DNA of 64,000 nt from Nitrospiraceae bacterium UBA2600 (GTDB lineage Bacteria > Nitrospirota > Thermodesulfovibrionia > Thermodesulfovibrionales > Thermodesulfovibrionaceae), in contig DDKK01000040.1 of assembly GCA_002339325.1 (NCBI GenBank), positions 62,001-126,000 of the forward strand, given 5' to 3'. The notes below the pieces were generated by a model. It saw only the letters and a program-made list of their open reading frames with translations. It was not told the DNA's origin and did no database searches. This document shows positions 55,251-63,073 of the stretch, one piece after another (position 1 is the stretch's first letter; each line of letters begins with the position of its first letter). The position numbers and the translations under genes were made by a program.

Positions 55251-56162
55251 ATGAAAAAAGAGAAACTCACTCCAATGCAACACTATGTATTTAGAGAGGG
55301 AGGGACAGAGCCTCCTTTTCAGAATGAGTATTGGAACAATAAAGAACATGGTCTTTATGTGGACATCGTAAACGGAGATGTCCTATTTTCCTCTCTTGAT
55401 AAATTTGACTCAGGCACTGGTTGGCCCAGTTTCACTAAACCTGTCCATGAGGAACTTATTGAAAAAAGACTTGATACCTCTTACGGAATGATTAGAACAG
55501 AGGTTAGGACAAAGAGAACGGACGGACATCTTGGACATGTCTTTGAGGATGGACCACCTCCTACCGGGCTTAGATACTGTATTAACTCAGCAGCTCTGCG
55601 ATTTGTTCCTCTTGAACGTCTTGTTGAGGAGGGATACATTGATTACTTGCCCATGTTTAAGGACTTAAAAAGAGATTTTGAACAGATAATCCTTGGTGGA
55701 GGCTGTTTCTGGGGTGTTCAGGCATATTTTAAAAGGGTTAAGGGAGTTAATCGCACAGTAGTTGGATACTCCGGTGGATGGAAGGAGCATCCTACCTATG
55801 AAGAGGTATGCACAGGTAGGACTGGTCATGCAGAGGTTATCTTAGTTACCTTTGACCCTAAAGTAATAAGTCTTGAGAGGATTCTTAGACACTTTTTTAA
55901 GATTCACGACCCGAGCACAAAGGACCGTCAAGGACCTGATATTGGTCCTCAGTATCGTTCAGCTATTTACTATTTTGATGAAGCACAGAAGGAGATTATC
56001 GATAAAGTAATTGAGGAAGTCAAGTCTAAGGGGATAAGGGTTACAACAGAAGTATCTAAGGCAAAGAACTTTTATAAAGCAGAAGAGTATCATCAGGACT
56101 ATCTTGATAAAAACCCAGGAGGATACTGCCATGTCAATCTTAATAAAATTTGGGATTTTTAG
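55251..56162 (+). CDS. msrAB: Peptide methionine sulfoxide reductase MsrB-MsrA fusion
   Basis: 303-residue bifunctional repair enzyme for oxidised methionine. MsrB domain first (about 5-130): GTGWPSFTKPV, DGHLGHVFEDGPPPTGLRYC with the catalytic Cys at RYCINSAAL. MsrA domain second (about 140-300): GGGCFWGVQAYFKRV with catalytic Cys, and DPSTKDRQGPDIGPQYRSAI. The usual zinc CxxC pairs of MsrB are not evident. It starts 5 nt after the molybdopterin gene. The 3' end overlaps the next gene by 32 nt. Confidence 0.94.
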   Translation: MKKEKLTPMQHYVFREGGTEPPFQNEYWNNKEHGLYVDIVNGDVLFSSLDKFDSGTGWPSFTKPVHEELIEKRLDTSYGMIRTEVRTKRTDGHLGHVFEDGPPPTGLRYCINSAALRFVPLERLVEEGYIDYLPMFKDLKRDFEQIILGGGCFWGVQAYFKRVKGVNRTVVGYSGGWKEHPTYEEVCTGRTGHAEVILVTFDPKVISLERILRHFFKIHDPSTKDRQGPDIGPQYRSAIYYFDEAQKEIIDKVIEEVKSKGIRVTTEVSKAKNFYKAEEYHQDYLDKNPGGYCHVNLNKIWDF

Positions 56163-56823
56163 CCTTATTCTGCTATTTAGTCTCTCAGACTCTTTTGCCG
56201 AAACTTACAGGGATAGCTTTCCACAGGGTAAAGCACAACTTAAATGGAACTTCTTTCCCCATTTTTTTCTTGACAATTTAGAGGCAGTCAAAGACAGTTC
56301 TGCACCAGATGGAGACAGTGGAGTAGGAGTGCTAAGAAATGCCAATCAAGGAGGTTTTGCTGCCTTAAGTTACGCAGTAACTGAAGAGGTATCGAATTTT
56401 TATCTTGAATCTTATGTTTTATGTCCTGTCACAGATAAAGAAAAGGGTCAACTTTCAGGACTTGCCTTTCTGATTGACCCAGTAAATTCAAGGTTTTATC
56501 GATTTATCTGTGACTTTAACGGCAAAGACCCTTCTCTTAATGTGGCATACATAGGCAAGGATACAAGACACTTTCCTGTCTATCTCAAATTCTGGAAGGA
56601 GAGGGAGATACCTGGTGGAGTTCCTAAGAAGGCAGGATGGCACAAGATGGCAGTGAGGGTGAGGGATGGAAAAGCAAAATTTTACTGGAATGAAAAGGAA
56701 TTATCGGGAACAGTTGATGTATCAAGAATAAATAGAGGATTTGTCGGAGTCTACGCAAACTTTGTTGGCGGTCTTGGAGGAGCTGAGACAAAGATTGACT
56801 CCTTTATTCTTAAAGTTGAGTGA
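56131..56823 (+). CDS. Predicted secreted LamG/DUF1080-like protein
   Basis: 230 residues from ATG 56131, chosen because GGAGGATACTGCC lies just before it; it overlaps the MsrBA 3' end by 32 nt. The N-terminal signal peptide (KFGIFSLILLFSLSDSFA) predicts export. The mature part is beta-rich and resembles the concanavalin-like fold of DUF1080/LamG proteins (YRFICDFNGKDPSLNVAYIG, GWHKMAVRVRDGKAKFYWNE). The ligand is probably a glycan or polymer, but this is unsupported. Co-transcribed with msrAB and uvsE. Confidence 0.7.
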   Translation: MSILIKFGIFSLILLFSLSDSFAETYRDSFPQGKAQLKWNFFPHFFLDNLEAVKDSSAPDGDSGVGVLRNANQGGFAALSYAVTEEVSNFYLESYVLCPVTDKEKGQLSGLAFLIDPVNSRFYRFICDFNGKDPSLNVAYIGKDTRHFPVYLKFWKEREIPGGVPKKAGWHKMAVRVRDGKAKFYWNEKELSGTVDVSRINRGFVGVYANFVGGLGGAETKIDSFILKVE

Positions 56824-56826
56824 GAA

Positions 56827-57708
56827 TTGACAGAGATAGGCTTTGGAATATTCTGCACAAACGGAGATGGGAAACTTTCGACAAATCACACTTTTAGACT
56901 TAAAAACCTCACCTTTGACAGAGTCTTTGAGGCATTTCTTAAGAATCTAAGTGATTTTTTCAAACTTCTTGACCTATGCAAAAGAGAAAAAATCGAAGTA
57001 TTCAGACTTGGCTCAAACTTTATCCCCTATGCATCCCATAGGGATTTCAAAGAGGAATGGTTTGGCAAACTTGAGTCCTATCTGAAAGAGGCTTCGGAGA
57101 GGCTAAAGGAATATCCACTCAGAATAACCATGCATCCGGGACAATTTGTAATACTAAATTCGCCAAAGAGTGAAGTCATTGAAAACTCTCTAAGAGAGCT
57201 TGAATATCATTTTTGGGTTCTTGATAGTCTTGGGGTTGGTGATGAAGGCATTGTAATTATCCATGTTGGAGGGGTTTATGGTGATAGAGAGCGCTCAATT
57301 GATAGATTTATGGTGAATATAGAGAAAAACAAATGGCTAAAAATAAGGCTTACTGTCGAGAATGATGAAAAACTTTTCAATGCAAGAGAGGTGTTAAATA
57401 TTGCTAAGAATTTAGGGATACCCTTTGTTTTTGATTTTTTTCATCATCGTCTGAATCCTTCTGAGATTGAACTTAAAGAAGTCTTCAATACATGGATAGG
57501 CAAAGGAGTTCCGAAAATGCATCTTTCATCGGCAGGAGAAGGAAGAATAGGGAGTCATGGAGATTATATAAATACTGAAGATTTCCTCGAGCTCTATAAA
57601 ATGATTAAAGATAGCGACGTAACAAGAGTTCATATTATGATTGAAGCTAAGAAAAAGGAGAAGGCTTTAGAAAAGTTGAGAAAATCCTTACTGCCTGTTA
57701 AGCTTTAG
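56827..57708 (+). CDS. uvsE: UV damage endonuclease UvsE/UVDE
   Basis: 293-residue TIM-barrel endonuclease that nicks 5' of UV photoproducts. Metal and catalytic signatures: RLGSNFIPYASH, ITMHPGQFVILNS, IVIIHVGGVYGDRE, LTVENDEK, VFDFFHHRLNP and MHLSSAGE. The start is TTG, 3 nt after the previous stop, without a strong ribosome site, so translational coupling is likely. The operon places DNA and protein damage repair together. Confidence 0.9.
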   Translation: MTEIGFGIFCTNGDGKLSTNHTFRLKNLTFDRVFEAFLKNLSDFFKLLDLCKREKIEVFRLGSNFIPYASHRDFKEEWFGKLESYLKEASERLKEYPLRITMHPGQFVILNSPKSEVIENSLRELEYHFWVLDSLGVGDEGIVIIHVGGVYGDRERSIDRFMVNIEKNKWLKIRLTVENDEKLFNAREVLNIAKNLGIPFVFDFFHHRLNPSEIELKEVFNTWIGKGVPKMHLSSAGEGRIGSHGDYINTEDFLELYKMIKDSDVTRVHIMIEAKKKEKALEKLRKSLLPVKL

Positions 57709-57749
57709 AATTTAGAAATCCGGTATTTAAGTTTTACTTCTCCAAAAAA

Positions 57750-58181
57750 CTAAAGAGATAAAACATCCTCCCAGCTAAGTAGCTTTATATCTTTATCCTG
57801 TAATATAGAGATTGTTTTATCAAGGTTTTCGGTTCTTAGAACGACAACCGCCTTTTCACCAGATTTTTCAACAAAGGCATAGATATACTCGATGTTTACA
57901 TTTGCGTCATAAAGATATTTAAGTGCCTCTGCAAGTCCTCCTGGTTTGTCTTTAACGGCAATGGCAATAACATTAGTGAGTTTTACGGTGAATTCATTTT
58001 TTTCAAGTATTTCTTTTGCTTTCTCAGGGTCTGTGACGATTAATCTTAATATGCCAAACTCAGAGGTATCTGCTATAGATAGAGCCCTAATGTTAATTGA
58101 TGCATCAGCAAGGGCTTTTAAGGCTTCATATAGTCTTCCCCTTTTGTTTTCAAGAAAAATTGAAATTTGTTTTATTTTCAT
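57750..58181 (-). CDS. Tandem ACT-domain protein
   Basis: 143 residues made of two ACT domains (about 1-68 and 72-143): QISIFLENKRGRLYEALKAL and VIAIAVKDKPGGLAEALKYL. ACT pairs bind amino acids or related ligands and regulate enzymes. It follows paaK by 11 nt and duplicates the ACT gene at 59507, giving a (paaK-ACT)x2 array. AGGAGGTTAAAAA precedes the ATG. Confidence 0.9.
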   Translation of the reverse strand: MKIKQISIFLENKRGRLYEALKALADASINIRALSIADTSEFGILRLIVTDPEKAKEILEKNEFTVKLTNVIAIAVKDKPGGLAEALKYLYDANVNIEYIYAFVEKSGEKAVVVLRTENLDKTISILQDKDIKLLSWEDVLSL

Positions 58182-58192
58182 TTTTTAACCTC

Positions 58193-59497
58193 CTATTCAT
58201 TTAGACTTCTTTTGTCTATAATTCTTTTTGCTTTACCTTCGCTTCTTGGAAGGCTCTTGGGTTCGACAAGCGTTACTTTTACTCTTATTCCAACTATCTC
58301 TTCAATGCGTCTTTCAAGCTTCCTCTTAAGATTTTCAAGATGTTTGATTTCATCTGAAAAGCTCTCACGCGACATCTCCACCATAACTTCTATTTCGTCA
58401 AGATGTTGAGGTCTTGTTATAACTATTTGATAGTGGGGTTCTACTCCCTGTACCTCAAGTATAGCCTTTTCAATCTGATATGGAAACAGCATTACACCCC
58501 TTACTTTTATCATGTCATCGGTTCTTCCTCTGATTCTCTCTATCCTTGCAAATGTTCTTCCACAGGCGCACTTTTCTCTTATAAGAGACGTAATATCTCT
58601 TGTCCTAAATCTGAGCATCGGCATTCCTTCACGGGTAAGGGTTGTAAGAACAAGTTCTCCTCTTTTGCCTTCTGGAAGATTATCTCCTGTATCAGGGTCA
58701 ATTATCTCTACTATAAAATGGTCTTCAAATACGTGCAATCCATTTTTTTCAGAACATTCATGTGCCACACCAGGGCCAATTATCTCCGTAAGGCCGTAGA
58801 TATTGTAAGCATTCAATCCAAATCTTTTCTCTATTTCATATCGCATAGCTTCTGTCCACATCTCTGCTCCAAAACATCCTGCCTTTAGTTTTAGAGTAGT
58901 TGGTTGGATTCCCATCTCTTCAGCAACTTCGGCCATGTAGAGGGCATATGACGGTGTGCATGTTAATATGGTAGTTCCAAAGTCTCTCATTATCTCTATC
59001 TGTCTGCGTGTATTACCTGCTGAGGCTGGAACTATCATAGAGCCAATTTTTCGAGCTCCATAGTGAACTCCAAACCCTCCTGTAAACAGTCCATATCCAT
59101 AAGCAACTTGAACTATATCGTTCTTTGTTGCGCCTGCCATAGTAAGACATCTTGCCATTACCTCTGACCATATCTCAATATCTTGCAGCGTGTATCCAGC
59201 TACCACAGGTTTTCCAGTAGTGCCACTTGACATATGAATCTCTACAATTTCACTTAAAGGAGCAGCGAACATGCCAAAGGGATAAACTTCTCTGAGATCA
59301 GCCTTACTTGTGAATGGAATTTTTCTAAGGTCTTCAAGTTCTCTTATATCTTCGGGAACAACTCCGGCTTCATCAAATTTTTTCTTGTAATAGGGAACTT
59401 TCTCATAAGCTTTTTTGACCGTTTCCTTAAGTCTTTGAAGTTGTATTTCTCTTAAATTTTCCTCTGATATACACTCTAACTCTTTATTCCAATACAT
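58193..59497 (-). CDS. paaK: Phenylacetate-CoA ligase family enzyme
   Basis: 434-residue acyl-adenylate-forming enzyme. Motifs: SSGTTGKPVVAGYT (P-loop), YGLTEIIGPGVAHEC, DTGDNLPEGKRGELVLTTL and the C-terminal LPRSEGKAKRIIDKR with the catalytic Lys. It activates an aryl acid to its CoA thioester, or the reverse in ATP-forming direction. Short domain layout matches PaaK rather than long acyl-CoA synthetases. It lies between two ACT genes. AGGTGAATCT precedes the ATG. Confidence 0.92.
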   Translation of the reverse strand: MYWNKELECISEENLREIQLQRLKETVKKAYEKVPYYKKKFDEAGVVPEDIRELEDLRKIPFTSKADLREVYPFGMFAAPLSEIVEIHMSSGTTGKPVVAGYTLQDIEIWSEVMARCLTMAGATKNDIVQVAYGYGLFTGGFGVHYGARKIGSMIVPASAGNTRRQIEIMRDFGTTILTCTPSYALYMAEVAEEMGIQPTTLKLKAGCFGAEMWTEAMRYEIEKRFGLNAYNIYGLTEIIGPGVAHECSEKNGLHVFEDHFIVEIIDPDTGDNLPEGKRGELVLTTLTREGMPMLRFRTRDITSLIREKCACGRTFARIERIRGRTDDMIKVRGVMLFPYQIEKAILEVQGVEPHYQIVITRPQHLDEIEVMVEMSRESFSDEIKHLENLKRKLERRIEEIVGIRVKVTLVEPKSLPRSEGKAKRIIDKRSLNE

Positions 59498-59506
59498 AGA
59501 TTCACC

Positions 59507-59935
59507 TCACTTTATATCTTCAGCATTTAAGAATCTTAAGTTCTCTCCTTTTAGCATCTCCATAGCCTTTGCCGTATCTTCTACTTCAACTATTAAATAG
59601 GCCTTTTTTCTTGTTTCTGCTACATATACGGAAGCGCTTTCAATGTTAATGCCTTTTAAAGATAAAATCTTCACAACCTCATGAAGTCCACCTGGTTGGT
59701 CTTTCATTTCAATTCCGATTGCTTCATTGAGAGATACTGTGAACCCCTTTTCTTTGAGTAGCTTATAAGCCTCTTCCCATTTGTTAACCATGAATTTTAT
59801 GATGCCAAATCCATTTGTGCTTGTTATTGAAAAGGCAAGGATATTTATATTGGCCTCTGATAGAACCTTTGTAACTCTCTCAAGTCTACCCGGTTTATTC
59901 TCTGCAAAAATAGATATCATGTAGACTTTACTCAT
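59507..59935 (-). CDS. Tandem ACT-domain protein
   Basis: 142 residues with two ACT domains (ISIFAENKPGRLERVTKVL and GIEMKDQPGGLHEVVKIL). Paralog of the gene at 57750. Likely senses an aromatic amino acid or aryl acid and modulates the neighbouring ligases; this is inference from repeated linkage. AGGAGGTTATCT precedes the ATG. Confidence 0.9.
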   Translation of the reverse strand: MSKVYMISIFAENKPGRLERVTKVLSEANINILAFSITSTNGFGIIKFMVNKWEEAYKLLKEKGFTVSLNEAIGIEMKDQPGGLHEVVKILSLKGINIESASVYVAETRKKAYLIVEVEDTAKAMEMLKGENLRFLNAEDIK

Positions 59936-59956
59936 AGATAACCTCCTGTTATGGCT

Positions 59957-61252
59957 TTAAATAGTTCTTTTATCAATCACTCTCTTTGCCTTGCCTTCAC
60001 TGACTGGTAAAGTGCCGGGCTCGAGAAGTTCAACCTTTGGTTTTACCATCGTGGCAGAACGTATTTTTTCAATTATCTCCTCTTTCATCTTAATGAGTCT
60101 CTCAATTTTTCCGTCGAAAAGCTCTCTGTCAAGTTCAACTTTAACTGTCATCTCGTCATAGGACTCCAAAACAATCTGGTAATTCTGCGCCACACCTTTT
60201 ATTCCCATTAAGACCCTTTCAATCTGCTGAGGGAAGATATTTACTCCTTTCACTATGAACATGTCATCGGATCTTCCGAGTATTCTTGAAATTCTCCTGT
60301 GCGTTCTTCCACATTTACAGGGTTCAGAGATTATTTTAGTTAAATCTCTTGTTCTGTATCTAATCAGCGGCATCGCTTCTCTGTTTAAAGTTGTAAGAAC
60401 AAGCTCGCCAATCTCACCTTCAGGTAGAGGTTCGCCAGTCTCTGGATTAATAACCTCCATTAGAAAATTGTCTTCCCAAATATGTAGTCCAGCTTTATAC
60501 TTACATTCAAAACCCACTCCAGGACCGTTCATCTCTGTTAGACCATAACAGTTGTATATGTCTATGCCTAACATATCTTCGATTTTTTTCCTTGTCTCCT
60601 CTGAGTATGGCTCAGCACCTAAATATGCTCTCTTTAGTTTTAGTTCTTTTCTTGGGTCAATTCCTTTATCGTGGATAACTGAAGCTACATAAAGAGCATA
60701 ACTTGGAGTTATGTGTAACATTGTTGTGCCAAAATCTCTCATTAAATTTATCTGCCTTTCCGTATTACCAGGACCAGCAGGGATAACGAGAATTCCCACC
60801 TTTTCTGCTCCATAATGCATTACAAAAGCGCCGGTGAAAAGTCCATAGGTCATGCTATTCTGAAGAATATCTCCTCTTCCAGCACCTGTCATTACGAGAC
60901 AGCGAGCAATAAGTTCTGCAGAGTTGTTTATGTCTCTTTTTGAAAAAAATATTGCCTTTGGTTTACCAGTTGTACCGCTCGATGTATGTAATCTGAGGAG
61001 TTTTTCCACAGGAAGGGTAACTAAACCAAAAGGGTAATCTATGTATAAGTCTTCTTTCGTGGTAAAGGGAAGTTTATTAATATCCTCAAGGTGATTGATT
61101 CGCTCTGGAGTTACATTGGCTTCTTTAAATTTAGCTCTGTAATGAGGGACTTTTTGATATACTCTTCTCAGAGTTTTCTTAAGTCTTTCAAGTTGAAGTT
61201 CCTTTAGTTTTTTCCTCTCTAAGGTTTCTACTTCCTTGTTCCAGAATTGCAT
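59957..61252 (-). CDS. paaK: Phenylacetate-CoA ligase family enzyme
   Basis: 431 residues, paralog of the ligase at 58193. P-loop SSGTTGKPKAIFF, YGLTEMNGPGVGFEC, NPETGEPLPEGEIGELVL, and C-terminal LPVSEGKAKRVID. ATG 61252 is preferred over a TTG at 61264, because the AGGAGG site touches that TTG. It overlaps the iorB-like gene by 65 nt, a strong sign of co-transcription. Aryl acids from aromatic 2-oxoacid oxidation are the expected substrates. Confidence 0.92.
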   Translation of the reverse strand: MQFWNKEVETLERKKLKELQLERLKKTLRRVYQKVPHYRAKFKEANVTPERINHLEDINKLPFTTKEDLYIDYPFGLVTLPVEKLLRLHTSSGTTGKPKAIFFSKRDINNSAELIARCLVMTGAGRGDILQNSMTYGLFTGAFVMHYGAEKVGILVIPAGPGNTERQINLMRDFGTTMLHITPSYALYVASVIHDKGIDPRKELKLKRAYLGAEPYSEETRKKIEDMLGIDIYNCYGLTEMNGPGVGFECKYKAGLHIWEDNFLMEVINPETGEPLPEGEIGELVLTTLNREAMPLIRYRTRDLTKIISEPCKCGRTHRRISRILGRSDDMFIVKGVNIFPQQIERVLMGIKGVAQNYQIVLESYDEMTVKVELDRELFDGKIERLIKMKEEIIEKIRSATMVKPKVELLEPGTLPVSEGKAKRVIDKRTI

Positions 61253-61826
61253 TTTCTTTTGCAAACCTCCTGCCTTCTTGGAATGCTTTTATATTTAGTT
61301 CTACTGTTTTCGGAGGGACAGAATCTTTAATTACTGCAGTCCATTCTTCGGAAGTAAAATTCAAAAAAACAGAGAGAAAACCTAAAATAACAGAGTTTTC
61401 TACCTTAACATTTCCTAAATTTTTAGCAATTTGTTCTGCATCGATTGTATAAACATTAAATTTTTTATTTTTGAGGAGAGTTTCAATGTTTTCAGGATAA
61501 TCCTTGTCTTCCGCTAAGGCAGGAGTGATTTTTTTTCTGTTCAGTATTAATATTCCATTTGGCTTAAGAAACGCGGCATATCTTAGGGCTTCCATCTCTT
61601 CTAAGGCTACTAATATGTCTGCCTGTCCCTGAGGAATGGCTGGAGAGAAGATTTTTTCTCCAAATCTTATGTGTCCAATGACGCTTCCACCCCTTTGAGC
61701 CATTCCATGAATTTCACTTTCTTTAACGTCAAGTCCGCTGTTGAATGCCACATGGGCAATAATACGGCTTGCAAGAACAATTCCTTGACCTCCTGTACCA
61801 GCAAGTACAATGTTCGTTGTTTTCAT
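61188..61826 (-). CDS. iorB: Indolepyruvate:ferredoxin oxidoreductase beta (gamma-type) subunit
   Basis: 212 residues of the IorB/POR-gamma family: AGTGGQGIVLASRII, ESEIHGMAQRGGSVIGHIRFG and PAIPQGQADILVALE. With IorA it oxidises aryl pyruvates to aryl-acyl-CoA, whose CoA ligase step is done by PaaK homologues. No iorA lies in this window; the gene is first in the operon. ATG 61826 is preferred, the in-frame ATG 18 nt upstream adds MVKFTT and has no better site. Confidence 0.85.
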   Translation of the reverse strand: MKTTNIVLAGTGGQGIVLASRIIAHVAFNSGLDVKESEIHGMAQRGGSVIGHIRFGEKIFSPAIPQGQADILVALEEMEALRYAAFLKPNGILILNRKKITPALAEDKDYPENIETLLKNKKFNVYTIDAEQIAKNLGNVKVENSVILGFLSVFLNFTSEEWTAVIKDSVPPKTVELNIKAFQEGRRFAKENAILEQGSRNLREEKTKGTST

Positions 61827-62063
61827 AGTTGTGAATTTTACCATAGTAAAAAATCAATTTGCAAATGCCGGCATGAGTATACATCCCTTTGCTTATACTC
61901 TAAGTAAAACAGCCTGTTCTGTCTATATTTGAGCAAGGTGTGGTGGGTTAAAGGCAGATAGCAGAATAACAGTGCAGTTCTAAATTACCTTGAGGGTGGA
62001 ATTTTTAGGTTAATTTTTTTTATAATTTGATTTTTAGATGTCTCTAAAAGGGGAGGAAAATTT

Positions 62064-62801
62064 ATGCGTGGACAAACAGCAATAATAACCGGTTCTTCAA
62101 GGGGGATAGGTAGAACTTCAGCGGAGGAGTTGGCAAAAAGAGGAGTTAACATAGTTGTAGTTGACTTAGACGAGACTGTTGCAAAAAATGCAGCCCAAGA
62201 GATAAGAGACAAATTTGGCGTTGAAACTTTAGGAGTTAAAGCAGACGTATCAAAAGCTGATGACGTAAAAGTTTTATTTGATGAGGCCGTTAAAAAATTT
62301 GAAAAGATAGAGATTCTTGTGAACAATGCAGGAATAACAAGAGATAATTTGCTGATTAGAATGAAAGACGAAGAGTGGGATGCTGTTTTAAATATCAATC
62401 TAAAGGGTGCTTTTCTTTGCTGTCGTGAGGCCGTGAAGGTTATGTCAAAAAATAAGTATGGTAGAATAATAAATATTGCCTCTGTAGTGGCCTTCATAGG
62501 AAATCCAGGCCAGGTTAACTACTCTGCTTCTAAAGCAGGTTTAGTTGCTCTTACAAAAACTCTTGCTAAGGAGTATGCGTCAAGAGGTATAACTGTAAAT
62601 GCTGTTGCCCCGGGTTTTATTCAGACGGCAATGACAGACAAATTGCCTGAAAAAGTTAAGGAGGAGATGTTAAGAATGATTCCTCTGTCGAGGTTTGGAA
62701 CTACAGAGGATGTGGCAAATGCTATAATATTTTTAGCATTACCAGAGTCAGGCTACATAACCGGTCAGGTTATTCACGTAAATGGTGGCATGTACATGTA
62801 A
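62064..62801 (+). CDS. fabG: 3-oxoacyl-ACP reductase
   Basis: 245-residue short-chain dehydrogenase of fatty acid synthesis. NADPH motif TGSSRGIGRTSAEEL, NNAGITRDNLLIRMKDEEWD, catalytic Ser/Tyr/Lys (NIASVVAFIGNPGQVNYSASKAG) and PGFIQTAMTDKLPE. GGGGAGGAAAATTT precedes the ATG, with TATAAT at 62021 as a possible -10. First of a fabG-acpP-fabF operon. Confidence 0.97.
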   Translation: MRGQTAIITGSSRGIGRTSAEELAKRGVNIVVVDLDETVAKNAAQEIRDKFGVETLGVKADVSKADDVKVLFDEAVKKFEKIEILVNNAGITRDNLLIRMKDEEWDAVLNINLKGAFLCCREAVKVMSKNKYGRIINIASVVAFIGNPGQVNYSASKAGLVALTKTLAKEYASRGITVNAVAPGFIQTAMTDKLPEKVKEEMLRMIPLSRFGTTEDVANAIIFLALPESGYITGQVIHVNGGMYM

Positions 62802-62830
62802 AAAAGAAAACGAATGAAGGAGGTATGTAA

Positions 62831-63067
62831 ATGGTAGAAGAAAAGGTAAAGGAAATTATAGCAAAACAACTTGGTGTTGAAGTATCGCAGGTAACACCGG
62901 AGGCTTCATTTGTTGAAGACCTTGGAGCAGACTCATTAGACACAGTAGAGCTGGTAATGGCCTTTGAAGAAGCCTTTGGTATCGAGATTCCCGATGAAGA
63001 TGCTGAAAAGATTGGAAAAGTTAAAGATGCAATTGAATACATAAAAAACAAAACAGGACAGGCTTAA
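62831..63067 (+). CDS. acpP: Acyl carrier protein
   Basis: 78-residue ACP carrying growing acyl chains. The phosphopantetheine site is Ser in LGADSLDTVELVMAFEEAF; acidic helices II and III (IPDEDAEKIGKVKDAIEYI) are typical. AAGGAGGTATGTAA precedes the ATG. Between fabG and fabF. Confidence 0.98.
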   Translation: MVEEKVKEIIAKQLGVEVSQVTPEASFVEDLGADSLDTVELVMAFEEAFGIEIPDEDAEKIGKVKDAIEYIKNKTGQA

Positions 63068-63073
63068 TCTCTG

